DNA of 9,381 nucleotides from the NCBI GenBank assembly GCA_023268575.1, contig JALRCL010000832.1, positions 1 through 9,381 on the forward strand, written 5' to 3'. The DNA comes from Patulibacter sp. Lineage in GTDB: Bacteria > Actinomycetota > Thermoleophilia > Solirubrobacterales > Solirubrobacteraceae. This document shows, piece after piece, positions 1 through 5,124 of the stretch (position 1 is its first letter; each line of letters opens with the position of its first letter). The position numbers were made by a program, and so were the translations under genes. The notes beneath the pieces were generated by a model. The model was not told where the DNA came from and made no database searches. It saw only the letters and a list, made by a program, of their open reading frames with translations.

Positions 1-117
1 CACGCCTGCGCCCGCTTTACCGAGGCCCGGGCGCGAGCCCGCTTGCTCGACGCCCGCGCACAGGCCCGCCTGATCGAGGCCCCGGCGCGAGCCCGCTGGA
101 TCGATAGACAGCCCTAG
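1..117 (+). CDS. C-terminal fragment of a 9-residue-repeat protein, unknown function
   Basis: Frame 1 on the plus strand is open from the window edge to a TAG at 115-117, giving 38 residues. They fall into four 9-residue units with consensus A-x-A-R-[F/L/W]-[T/L/I]-[E/D]-[A/R]-x: ACARFTEAR, ARARLLDAR, AQARLIEAP and ARARWIDRQ, followed by a final proline. The pattern is alanine- and arginine-rich with a hydrophobic pair and an acidic residue in each unit, as expected of a surface-charged helical repeat. The start and most of the gene are outside the window. It converges on the recombinase gene at 148-924 with about 30 bp between the two stops. I do not recognise the family. The coding call rests on the regular protein repeat and could be wrong if the 27-bp DNA repeat is non-coding. 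Confidence 0.45.
   Translation, partial: HACARFTEARARARLLDARAQARLIEAPARARWIDRQP
4..111 (+). repeat. Four imperfect 27-bp tandem repeats
   Basis: Units are 4-30, 31-57, 58-84 and 85-111. All share a core resembling GCCCGC-TGxTCGAxGCCC. Units 2 and 4 begin with the same 13 bases (GCGCGAGCCCGCT). The period is exactly nine codons and keeps the frame of the partial gene. The array may continue left of the window. Confidence 0.7.
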
Positions 118-147
118 CCAGGCTGCCCCGCCGCGTTCCCCGGGTCG

Positions 148-924
148 CTAGGGTCGCCGCCGCCGCGCGTCGAGGGCCGCGTTCGCGGCCGTCCAGACGC
201 GAGGGTCGACGATCCGGCCCGGCTGCGCCCGGCGGTAGTCATCGCGGCGGATGATCCGCTCAAGTGTCTTCGGCTGCCAGCGGCGGCCGGTCGCCTCGCC
301 GAGCGCCGCGGCGGCCTTCGCGAGCGGCAGATCCCGCACAAGCTCGAACGCGGCCCGGACCTCGGCCGCGGCCTCCGCGTCGATCGCCACGCCGCCGTCT
401 GGCGTCCGGCGGTACCCATGCGGCAGGCGGCCGCCCTGCGCCCGGCTGTGCGGCTGCTCGGCGGCCTTCGCGTCCCTGCCCGCCTTGAGCCGCGCGACCG
501 TCCTGCGGCGGTCGTGCGCGGCGAGGACGTGTCCGATGCCGTCGAGGAGGAGGTCTGAGTCGTCGTCGCCGTTCCCGCCGTCGGCGTAGAGCACACCGAG
601 CCCTACGCCCTTGAGCGCGCGCAGGGCGTCGTGGGCCACGAATTCCTCGCGCGCCAGCCGCGACCGCTCCGCGACCACGAGCGACCCCGCGCCCCACCGG
701 AACGCGGCGGCGATGGCGTCCTGCATGCCCGGCCGGTCGTCGGCCCGCACGGTCCCGCTTACGTCCTCGTGGACCTCGGCGACGATCCGCAGACCCTCGG
801 CGGCGGCGAAGCGCCGGATCGTCTCGCGCTGCGCTGCCGGGCCGAAGCGTTTGCCCTGCTCGGCGGACGACGTACGGATGTACGCGACGACGGCGGAGGC
901 GGTAGGAGTGGGCAGCGGGTTCAT
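148..924 (-). CDS. Compact serine recombinase (resolvase/invertase type)
   Basis: This 258-residue protein of the serine recombinase superfamily would cut and rejoin DNA through a 5'-phosphoserine link. Seen: the N-terminal resolvase domain (about 11-150) has the Y-x-R-x-S active-site strand at 15-19 (predicted nucleophile S19, with R17), a DVSGT-type segment at 54-58, and the second arginine cluster ERSRLARE at 86-93. A short 'recombinase' DNA-binding domain follows, with GRLPHGYRR at 165-173 and WQPKTLERIIRRDDYRR at 216-232. The protein ends at DPRVWTAANAALDARRRRP, where large serine recombinases normally continue into a zinc ribbon and coiled coil, so both are missing. The ATG at 922-924 is the natural start, nine codons before the first strand, without a convincing Shine-Dalgarno. 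It is transcribed away from the second recombinase gene. Possible roles are resolvase, invertase or accessory integrase; its target is unknown. Confidence 0.85.
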   Translation of the reverse strand: MNPLPTPTASAVVAYIRTSSAEQGKRFGPAAQRETIRRFAAAEGLRIVAEVHEDVSGTVRADDRPGMQDAIAAAFRWGAGSLVVAERSRLAREEFVAHDALRALKGVGLGVLYADGGNGDDDSDLLLDGIGHVLAAHDRRRTVARLKAGRDAKAAEQPHSRAQGGRLPHGYRRTPDGGVAIDAEAAAEVRAAFELVRDLPLAKAAAALGEATGRRWQPKTLERIIRRDDYRRAQPGRIVDPRVWTAANAALDARRRRP

Positions 925-969
925 GATCGTCGGTCGCTTAATCGATCGGATCGGCAGCGGGCAAGCCAG

Positions 970-998
970 ATCCTATTGACTTTTGAGTCCTTACGTAA
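970..998 (-). promoter_or_regulatory. Weak candidate promoter for the compact recombinase
   Basis: Reading the minus strand, TAGGAT (970-975) could be a -10 element, with TTACGT (993-998) 17 bp upstream as a poor -35. It lies about 45 bp upstream of the ATG at 924 in the only AT-rich stretch of the intergenic region, and the -35 would sit inside the 22-bp dyad, which would fit repression by occlusion. The -35 match is weak, so this is mainly a positional guess. Confidence 0.25.
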
Positions 999-1008
999 GC
1001 GTTAGGAC
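987..1008. promoter_or_regulatory. 22-bp imperfect inverted repeat, operator- or recombination-site-like
   Basis: Left arm GTCCTTACG (987-995), 4-bp spacer TAAG, right arm CGTTAGGAC (1000-1008). The arms are complementary at 8 of 9 positions. It lies 63-84 bp upstream of the minus-strand recombinase start. The size, symmetry and low GC against the surroundings suggest a dimeric protein site. It could be an operator, or a subsite at which the recombinase itself binds. Confidence 0.5.
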
Positions 1009-1022
1009 ATAAAGTTTGGGCG

Positions 1023-1052
1023 GCCGGGGAGCCCCCGGGGGCGGCCCCCGGC
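1023..1052. repeat. GC-only hairpin beside the dyad
   Basis: GCCGGGG (1023-1029) pairs with CCCCGGC (1046-1052), and the 16-nt loop itself contains the perfect 12-bp palindrome GCCCCCGGGGGC (1031-1042). No T-run follows on either strand, so it is not a convincing intrinsic terminator. Confidence 0.4.
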
Positions 1053-1344
1053 GGGGACCTCGGCCTCCGGCAGCAGCAACCAAGCAACCCAAAGCAACGC
1101 GAGCCGCGCCGGAAGATCGCGACCACCCCGACCGCAGCCACCCCGGACGGCCCGGTGACCGCCGAGCGGCCCGCCGCCGCGACCGCGCTCGGCGACGTTC
1201 GCAGCGCGGGCCGCCGAGGGCGACCGTCGGGAGGGCGGGGAGCAAGGGACGCTGGTGTTCCTGGCGGCCGCTGCAAGAACCGACGATCGTCGGCCGCCGC
1301 GGCCGAGATACGCCGCGGTGGTCCCACAAAAATGGGGGGTTCCA

Positions 1345-1413
1345 GACGGTCGTACCACTTCGAGGGCGGGGGATCGGCCGTATTAGCAGGCTTTTCCGAC
1401 GGTCGTACCACTT
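1345..1413 (+). repeat. Pair of identical 16-bp direct repeats, 53 bp apart
   Basis: GACGGTCGTACCACTT occurs at 1345-1360 and again at 1398-1413 without mismatch. The start-to-start distance of 53 bp is almost exactly five helical turns, so proteins bound to both would face the same side. A possible -10 hexamer TATTAG (1381-1386) lies between the copies, and the second copy ends 35 bp before the integrase ATG. An autoregulatory operator pair or accessory sites for recombination are the obvious readings; neither is shown. Confidence 0.6.
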
Positions 1414-1448
1414 ACTCTCAGAGTGACCGGGTCGGTATCGTTGCGTTC

Positions 1449-2015
1449 ATGAAGCGCGCAGCGGTCTATTGCCGAGTTTCGTCGGCCAAGCAGGCCGAGG
1501 AGGGGCACTCGCTCGCCGAGCAGGAAACCCGCTGCCGGGCGTTCGTCGCGTCGCAGGGGTGGGAGCTGGCCGACGAGCACGTTTACGTCGAGCGCGGGGT
1601 CTCGGGCGCGAAGTCCTCACGTCCAGCGCTGGACGCGATGCGCGACGCCGCAGAGCACCGCGCGTTCGACGTGCTGGTAGGCGGCGACGTCGACCGGATC
1701 GGCCGTTCAGCGGTCGACACGCTGAATCTGCTGGACCGGCTCGACGAGCTGGGGATTACTCCCCTCGACACGACGGGCCGTAGCTATTCGGCCGCCGACC
1801 CGGGCGCGCGCATGACACGAGGCGTTATCGCACTAGCTGCGCAATATGAGCGGGACATGCTGGCCGAGCGCGTGCGGCGATCGGTGCCGGGTAAGCGCGC
1901 CCGCGGCAGCTATAACGGTGGCCCGCGGCCTTACGGGTACGACTTCGGCCCGAGCGGGAGTGGGCTGGTCGTCAACGAGCCCGAGGCCGTCGTGGTGCGG
2001 CGGATCTTCCGCTAG
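1449..2015 (+). CDS. N-terminal fragment of the serine integrase (catalytic domain)
   Basis: The fragment is 188 residues, starting at ATG 1449. Seen: active-site strand VYCRVSS with predicted nucleophile S11 and R9; GHSLAEQ at 19-25; VSGAKSSRPALDAM at 51-64; DVDRIGRS at 80-87, the conserved second arginine motif; the long helix around RGVIALAAQYERDMLAERVRRS (124-145); then NGGPRPYGYD (156-165), which opens the recombinase domain. The catalytic domain is complete, but the DNA-binding part is cut at residue 188. Such a fragment might still dimerise, or interfere with a working recombinase, but should not integrate DNA. Upstream in-frame codons as far as 1155 exist but translate to non-homologous low-complexity text, so 1449 is the right start. 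No clear Shine-Dalgarno is visible. Confidence 0.75.
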   Translation: MKRAAVYCRVSSAKQAEEGHSLAEQETRCRAFVASQGWELADEHVYVERGVSGAKSSRPALDAMRDAAEHRAFDVLVGGDVDRIGRSAVDTLNLLDRLDELGITPLDTTGRSYSAADPGARMTRGVIALAAQYERDMLAERVRRSVPGKRARGSYNGGPRPYGYDFGPSGSGLVVNEPEAVVVRRIFR

Positions 2016-2048
2016 TACGTCGAGGGCGCGTCGCGGCGGTCGATCGCG

Positions 2049-3368
2049 TTGGCGCTGGAGGCAGACAACGCGCCGACGGCGAACGGCGGCCGCTGGACCG
2101 GCGGACGCGTCGGCGAGCGGCTCGACCAGCCGCTGTACGTGGGGATCGTCGGCGGTGGCGAGCGAGGGGCTCACGTACCTCTCGTTGATCAAGATCTTTG
2201 GGACCGCGCGCACGCGCTGCGCACGGCGACCGCCGAGCGGCGCGGCAGGGCGACCGGCGGTCGCCACGCGAACGCCCACTTGCTCGGCGGCGGGCTGCTC
2301 AAATGCGAGTGTGGGGCGTCGATGTACCCGCGCCGGGACTCGCGGTCGTCGCGCGATAGTTACCGCTGCCGCGGTCGCGACGACCGCACGACGAGCTGTG
2401 AACTGCCCGCGCTGCCGCAGGCGAAGATCGACGCGGCCGTTCGTGAGTTTCTGGTGTCGGAAGTCCTCTCCGAGGTGATGATCGAGGACGCGGCCGAGGG
2501 TCAGATTAGGGCCGCCGCCGCCGATGCCGCTGCTGAGGCGCAGACCGCCGCAGCAGCGATCAGCAAGGCCGAGGCGCGCCTCAAGAATGGGCAGCTCTCG
2601 ATGCTCGACGACGAGCCGCCGTTCACGGCCGCCGAGTGGCGCGCCGTCAAGGGCGAACTGCAACAGGAGATCAAGCGCGCCCGCGACCGCCACGCACAGG
2701 CGACGAGGCTCCGCGACGCACTCAACGCGCCGACCGCCGCCCTGCAGGACGCCGTAGCGGCGATCAAGGCGGCGGCGACCGCGACGGACGGAGCAACCCT
2801 AGCGGCCCAACGCGCTGCAATTGCCCGCCTCTTCTCGCACTTCGAGGTCGTGGCCGGGCCGGTCGAGGACGACGCCGAGCCCTCGGCCGCCGCGAAGGCG
2901 CAGCAGCCCGCGATCGACGAGGCGATGCGCGGCCTGCCGCACTTCACCTTCCGCGCCTACCGCGCGAAAGCCGATTTGGCCGTGACGCTGATCCCCGTCC
3001 CGCGGCCGGAGGTCGCAGCAATGTTTGGCGGAACGCCAATGGACGCCCTCACCGAATTGGGCTCGGGATCGTGGTCTCAGAATGTCCGGTTCGGCTTGCC
3101 GTCGCGGTGGGCGAGCGCGCCGTCGTACTCCGCGCCGGCGGCGGCCTCGTCGAGCGTCGGCGCGGGTGGGGAGAGCTCGGCGGTGGCGCTGACGGAGCGG
3201 TCGAACGACACCCCGTGCACGAGCGTGCGCCCGCCCGCGCGGACGCGCACCACGAGCGGGCCGCCGTCCGTGGCGGCACCGGCCCCGTCCGGGAAGTCGA
3301 CGCGGACGTCGTCGAGCCCGTTGCGCTGCGCGGTCGCGGCGGCGGCTGCGACCGCGCGGCGGCGGTAG
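2049..3368 (+). CDS. C-terminal fragment of the serine integrase (zinc ribbon, coiled coil)
   Basis: This is the same frame as the upstream fragment, with homology resuming directly after the amber at 2016. The TTG at 2049 is only the first possible start and I doubt independent translation. In full-length numbering the end of the recombinase domain (GRWTGGRVGERLDQPLYVG) is at about 215-233, a zinc-ribbon-like CEC (286, 288) pairs with YRC (307) and C317, and an alanine/glutamate-rich coiled coil lies at about 350-425. A further C-terminal segment ends around PMDALTELGSGSWSQNVR. Everything after about residue 545 (nucleotide 3085) is the antisense of a pilus-type gene and reads as S/A/R-rich filler, so it is host DNA and not evolved integrase sequence. 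Confidence 0.6.
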   Translation: MALEADNAPTANGGRWTGGRVGERLDQPLYVGIVGGGERGAHVPLVDQDLWDRAHALRTATAERRGRATGGRHANAHLLGGGLLKCECGASMYPRRDSRSSRDSYRCRGRDDRTTSCELPALPQAKIDAAVREFLVSEVLSEVMIEDAAEGQIRAAAADAAAEAQTAAAAISKAEARLKNGQLSMLDDEPPFTAAEWRAVKGELQQEIKRARDRHAQATRLRDALNAPTAALQDAVAAIKAAATATDGATLAAQRAAIARLFSHFEVVAGPVEDDAEPSAAAKAQQPAIDEAMRGLPHFTFRAYRAKADLAVTLIPVPRPEVAAMFGGTPMDALTELGSGSWSQNVRFGLPSRWASAPSYSAPAAASSSVGAGGESSAVALTERSNDTPCTSVRPPARTRTTSGPPSVAAPAPSGKSTRTSSSPLRCAVAAAAATARRR

Positions 3369-4207
3369 GCGTCGGGGCTGAGCCGCGCGGGGACCCCGGC
3401 GCGGTCGGGCCAGTCGGCGCGCATCCGGTCGGCGGCCGCGAGCGCGGCGAGGTCGACGGTGCGCTGGCGGTCCTCTCGCGAACCCATCGCGGCGGCGACC
3501 CCGCCCAGCGCGCCGACGACGAGCAACACGATCAACAGGCCCGAGACGAGCAACGGCAAGGCCTGGCCGACCTCGCCGTCGCGGCGGTCGACGCAGGCGC
3601 GCCCGCCCCAGCCACCCCGCAGCAGCGCGCGCGACACCGGGCCGGTCGTCCCCGGCAGCGGGCGGACGTCGATCGCGTGGCGGGCCATCGCCGCGCGACA
3701 AGCCCGACGGGCGGCGTCGGACCCGTCGACAAGCACCGCGCGACGCTGCTCGAGCAGCGGGACGAACGGCGCGCCCCACGGCCCGGCGAGCACGACGACC
3801 AGGCCGAGACCCAGGTCGCGCAGCCGGGCGACCGCGGCCACGGCTTGCGCGTCGTCGGCCGGCAGGGCGACGTGCGCGAGCCGCCCGCGCGCAGCGACGT
3901 CGACGCCGCACCCCGCGGCGGCGCGGGCGGCCCGGCGCGCCCCGGCCGACGCGATTCGCGCCTCCGGGGACCCCGATCCGGGTTCGGCACCGGTCCAGCA
4001 CGCCACGACCCCGGCGCCGTGGGCGGCTGCCGCCCGTGCCCCGGCGAGCGCCGCGCGGTCGGGCCGCGCAAGGACGAGGGTCAGGTCCTGCGGAGCGGGG
4101 TCCGTGGCGGCGCGGAGCGCACGATCCGGCGGCGCGTCCTCGACGACGGCGGACGGCGTCGCGTCGAGCGCGTCGCCAGGCCGCAGGAACAGGCGGCGCA
4201 CGCTCAT
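3077..4207 (-). CDS. TadG-like pilus/secretion-associated membrane protein, 3' end lost to the insertion
   Basis: The product is 376 residues. The first 205 form an alanine-rich domain of apparent alpha/beta type (strand-like LTLVLAR at 42-48, GLGLVVVLAG at 133-142) that I do not recognise. Then GQALPLLVSGLLIVLLVVGALGG at about 214-236 is a single transmembrane segment of the TadE/TadG pseudopilin kind, followed by the typical DLAALAAADRMR (252-263) and an exposed C-terminal region. The chain stops after EYDGALAHRDGKPNRTF. Homologues I remember go on from this point into an M15 (VanY-like) D-Ala-D-Ala peptidase domain, so the protein is probably truncated by the element at its 3' side. It begins with an ATGA overlap with the preceding tadE-like gene, so translation is likely coupled. 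Likely place: cytoplasmic membrane, with the tail outside. The M15 loss is inference. Confidence 0.7.
   Translation of the reverse strand: MSVRRLFLRPGDALDATPSAVVEDAPPDRALRAATDPAPQDLTLVLARPDRAALAGARAAAAHGAGVVACWTGAEPGSGSPEARIASAGARRAARAAAGCGVDVAARGRLAHVALPADDAQAVAAVARLRDLGLGLVVVLAGPWGAPFVPLLEQRRAVLVDGSDAARRACRAAMARHAIDVRPLPGTTGPVSRALLRGGWGGRACVDRRDGEVGQALPLLVSGLLIVLLVVGALGGVAAAMGSREDRQRTVDLAALAAADRMRADWPDRAGVPARLSPDAYRRRAVAAAAATAQRNGLDDVRVDFPDGAGAATDGGPLVVRVRAGGRTLVHGVSFDRSVSATAELSPPAPTLDEAAAGAEYDGALAHRDGKPNRTF
3080..3088. other. Probable element/chromosome junction (attachment-site half)
   Basis: To the right, the minus strand codes for the TadG-like protein up to ...AHRDGKPNR. To the left it gives only T-F-stop, while the plus strand carries the tail of the integrase. 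From memory, related Solirubrobacterales proteins continue ...GKPxRPDVA... into a peptidase domain; the observed text departs right after the arginine codon (3086-3088). The crossover should lie within a few bases of 3085. The matching half-site at the other end of the element is outside the window, so the core sequence cannot be deduced. Confidence 0.5.
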
Positions 4208-4575
4208 CGGCCCTCCTCGGCCCGCCGCACGTCGACCGTGCGCTCCGCGTCGAAGCGCCCGACGAGGACGCGGGGACCTGCGGCACGCACGCGCACGGTC
4301 ACGCGGGATCCGGTCACCCGGATCCGGAGGCGCTCGGGCGGCAGGGCGGGGACGGCGCCGCGAGCAGCCGCGACCGGATCCCGCCCGGCGATCCGCGCGA
4401 TCCCGGCCGCGTGGGCCGCGACCCCGGCGGCCTCGCCGGCCCGCTGGGCCTGCAGGGCGACGACGATCGCCGTCGCGACCACGAGCACGAGCGGGGCGAG
4501 CGCGATGACCTCGACGCTCGCCTGGCCCCGTTGAGCGGCCGATCGCCGGCGACGGCGGGCGCGGCGCGAGCTCAT
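4204..4575 (-). CDS. TadE-like pseudopilin, second of the operon
   Basis: A 123-residue protein with a strongly basic N-terminus (RRARRRRRSAAQR, positions 4-16), then GQASVEVIALAPLVLVVATAIVVALQ (17-42). This is the TadE hallmark: a glycine, a glutamate five residues later, and a single transmembrane helix, as in type IVb prepilins. A basic, strand-rich tail follows (RLRIRVTGSRVTVRVRAAG, 82-100). Known: TadE and TadF of Aggregatibacter are pseudopilins cut by the prepilin peptidase TadV; by analogy this protein may be cut after a glycine near residue 17. The ATG at 4573-4575 overlaps the stop of the upstream tadE-like gene by ATGA, and its own stop overlaps the tadG-like start in the same way, which fixes the start and indicates coupled translation. 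Confidence 0.8.
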   Translation of the reverse strand: MSSRRARRRRRSAAQRGQASVEVIALAPLVLVVATAIVVALQAQRAGEAAGVAAHAAGIARIAGRDPVAAARGAVPALPPERLRIRVTGSRVTVRVRAAGPRVLVGRFDAERTVDVRRAEEGR

Positions 4576-4904
4576 CCCTGGGGCTCCAGGTGCGCGCGGC
4601 CGGTGACGCGACCCAGCGCGACCGGCAGCACCCGCGGGATCGGCAGGGCGACGACGACGGCGTCCTCGCGGCGGGTCACGCGCGCGGCCGCGCCTCCGAG
4701 GGGCGCCGCGCGGCGGACGGCGACGACGGGGTCCTCGCCGACCGCGGCGGCGCGCGCCCCGGCGCGGGCGGCGGTGGTCGCCGACCACGCGGCGTAGCCG
4801 GCGAAGGCGGCCTGCAGCATCGCCAGCACGAGGAGCGCGAGCAGCGGCAGGAGGGCGACGAGCTCGACCGAGGCCTGGCCGCGCGTGGGGTGGGGGTGCG
4901 GCAT
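4572..4904 (-). CDS. TadE-like pseudopilin, first of the operon
   Basis: A 110-residue protein. After a short histidine/proline N-terminus, the motif RGQASVELVALLPLLALLVLAML (8-30) gives the TadE signature glycine-glutamate spacing and one transmembrane helix extending to about residue 37. Next come AARAGARAAAVGEDPVVAVRRAAP (45-68), typical of TadE-family small proteins, and a short strand-rich tail. It is the first gene of the minus-strand trio and is divergent from uvrC. No CpaF/TadA ATPase or TadB/TadC gene precedes it, so if it serves a Flp-type pilus or secretion machine the motor is encoded elsewhere. The ATG at 4902-4904 has no evident Shine-Dalgarno, and an upstream start is possible because the frame stays open. 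Confidence 0.78.
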   Translation of the reverse strand: MPHPHPTRGQASVELVALLPLLALLVLAMLQAAFAGYAAWSATTAARAGARAAAVGEDPVVAVRRAAPLGGAAARVTRREDAVVVALPIPRVLPVALGRVTGRAHLEPQG

Positions 4905-5022
4905 GGACGGCAGCGTCGCCGCGAGGGCCGTGCCGGCTCCAGCCCCCGTCGGTGGCGGTCGCGCGCCGAACCGGTGCCGGGATCGTGCCGACCGGGTGGC
5001 AATGCGGCCCGCCGCCGCCTGC

Positions 5023-5100
5023 GCCGCCGTCTCCGTCCCTCCTCGCGCGGCGAGGCCGGTCGTCGCCGCCTCCGTCCTCCTCGCGCGGCGGGGCCCGTCG
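5023..5100 (+). repeat. Imperfect 39-bp tandem duplication upstream of uvrC
   Basis: The stretch from 5023 repeats from 5062, directly abutting, with a period of 39 bp. The two copies differ by one single-base indel and about four substitutions. Each copy contains a small hairpin, CCTCGC-GCG-GCGAGG at 5041-5055, and the same with one G-T pair in the second copy. Its position just before the uvrC promoter leaves open a regulatory role or simple slippage. Confidence 0.6.
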
Positions 5101-5111
5101 CGGCCGGGCCC

Positions 5112-5117
5112 TATGCT
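5112..5117 (+). promoter_or_regulatory. Candidate -10 element for a leaderless uvrC transcript
   Basis: TATGCT stands out in otherwise solid GC and ends 7 bp before the ATG at 5125-5127, the distance expected between a -10 hexamer and a transcription start. That would put the transcript start on or next to the start codon. No -35 match and no Shine-Dalgarno are visible, which fits a leaderless mRNA. Confidence 0.4.
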
Positions 5118-5124
5118 CGATCGG

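Larger units (their letters stand above)
925..1448. other. Non-coding control region between two divergent recombinase genes
   Basis: These 524 bp hold no ORF I believe: all candidate frames translate to low-complexity R/G/P/A text. The left end (968-1018) is an AT-rich patch with a 22-bp dyad (987-1008) and a small GACT/AGTC dyad (978-989). A GC-only hairpin follows at 1023-1052. The middle (1060-1320) holds nothing I can interpret apart from a 12-bp palindrome at 1281-1292. The right end has two 16-bp direct repeats (1345-1360, 1398-1413) and an 11-bp dyad, ACTCT-C-AGAGT, at 1414-1424. The region should contain the promoters of both recombinases and could contain their binding sites. Confidence 0.6.
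1..3085. mobile_element. Right end of an integrated element carrying two serine recombinases
   Basis: Seen: two site-specific serine recombinase genes lie in divergent orientation, and the large integrase gene runs straight into a chromosomal operon whose last gene breaks off at about 3080-3088. Third codon positions are less uniformly G/C here than to the right (AT-rich patch at 968-1018, codons such as TAT, GTT and ATT). Known: large serine integrases usually sit at one end of the prophage, ICE or integrative island they mobilise, next to the attachment site. Inferred: the right border is near 3085; the left border and any cargo lie outside the window. No capsid, terminase, relaxase or transposase gene is visible, so the kind of element cannot be named. 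Confidence 0.55.
1449..3368 (+). pseudogene. Large serine integrase gene interrupted by an in-frame amber codon
   Basis: One reading frame encodes a whole large serine integrase if the TAG at 2013-2015 is read through: catalytic domain, recombinase domain, zinc ribbon, coiled coil, C-terminal tail. The text around the stop reads VVRRIF-R-stop-YVEGASRRSIA, a normal uninterrupted passage of the recombinase domain, and a single C-to-T change from CAG (Gln) would explain it. TAG is used as an ordinary stop elsewhere in the window (gap, 8167-8169), so the code is not reassigned here. The frame then leaves the element near 3085 and continues antisense through a chromosomal gene to TAG at 3366-3368. 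The native C-terminus, used when the element is circular, therefore cannot be read from this window. Most likely a recent inactivating mutation; rare readthrough or a sequencing error are alternatives. Confidence 0.75.
4905..5124. other. Divergent intergenic region between the tadE operon and uvrC
   Basis: These 220 bp should carry promoters for both directions. A plausible -10 is seen only for uvrC (5112-5117). On the minus strand I see no hexamer pair I would defend for the tadE operon. The right half is a tandem duplication (5023-5100). Confidence 0.5.

Noticed and set aside
1..117. Possible CRISPR array because of regular repeats
   Set aside because: The period is 27 bp without unique spacers, and it preserves a reading frame; it is a protein-coding tandem repeat.
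1281..1292. 12-bp palindrome CGACGATCGTCG
   Set aside because: Short GC/AT-mixed palindromes of this kind are common in such DNA; no partner copy or relation to a promoter is seen.
1002..1426. Several overlapping ORFs of 110-157 codons in the recombinase intergenic region
   Set aside because: All translate to R/G/P/A-rich sequence with no motif or ribosome binding site; the region carries repeats and dyads instead.
1155..1448. N-terminal extension of the integrase frame to 1155
   Set aside because: The extension has no family similarity, and the catalytic strand begins right after the ATG at 1449.
1611..1619. GTCCTCACG-like match to the dyad arm inside the integrase gene
   Set aside because: Single half-site with a mismatch in coding DNA; most likely chance.
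2013..2015. TAG read as an amino acid (recoding or pyrrolysine)
   Set aside because: TAG ends gap at the expected place in this same window, and nothing here suggests a suppressor system. A point mutation is simpler.
3060..3100. tRNA gene as the integration site
   Set aside because: No cloverleaf or TPsiC-type sequence is visible near the junction; the chromosomal side is clearly protein-coding.
4971..4995. CCGGT...ACCGG dyad in the tadE-uvrC intergenic region
   Set aside because: Only five base pairs match across a wide centre, not above expectation for this base composition.
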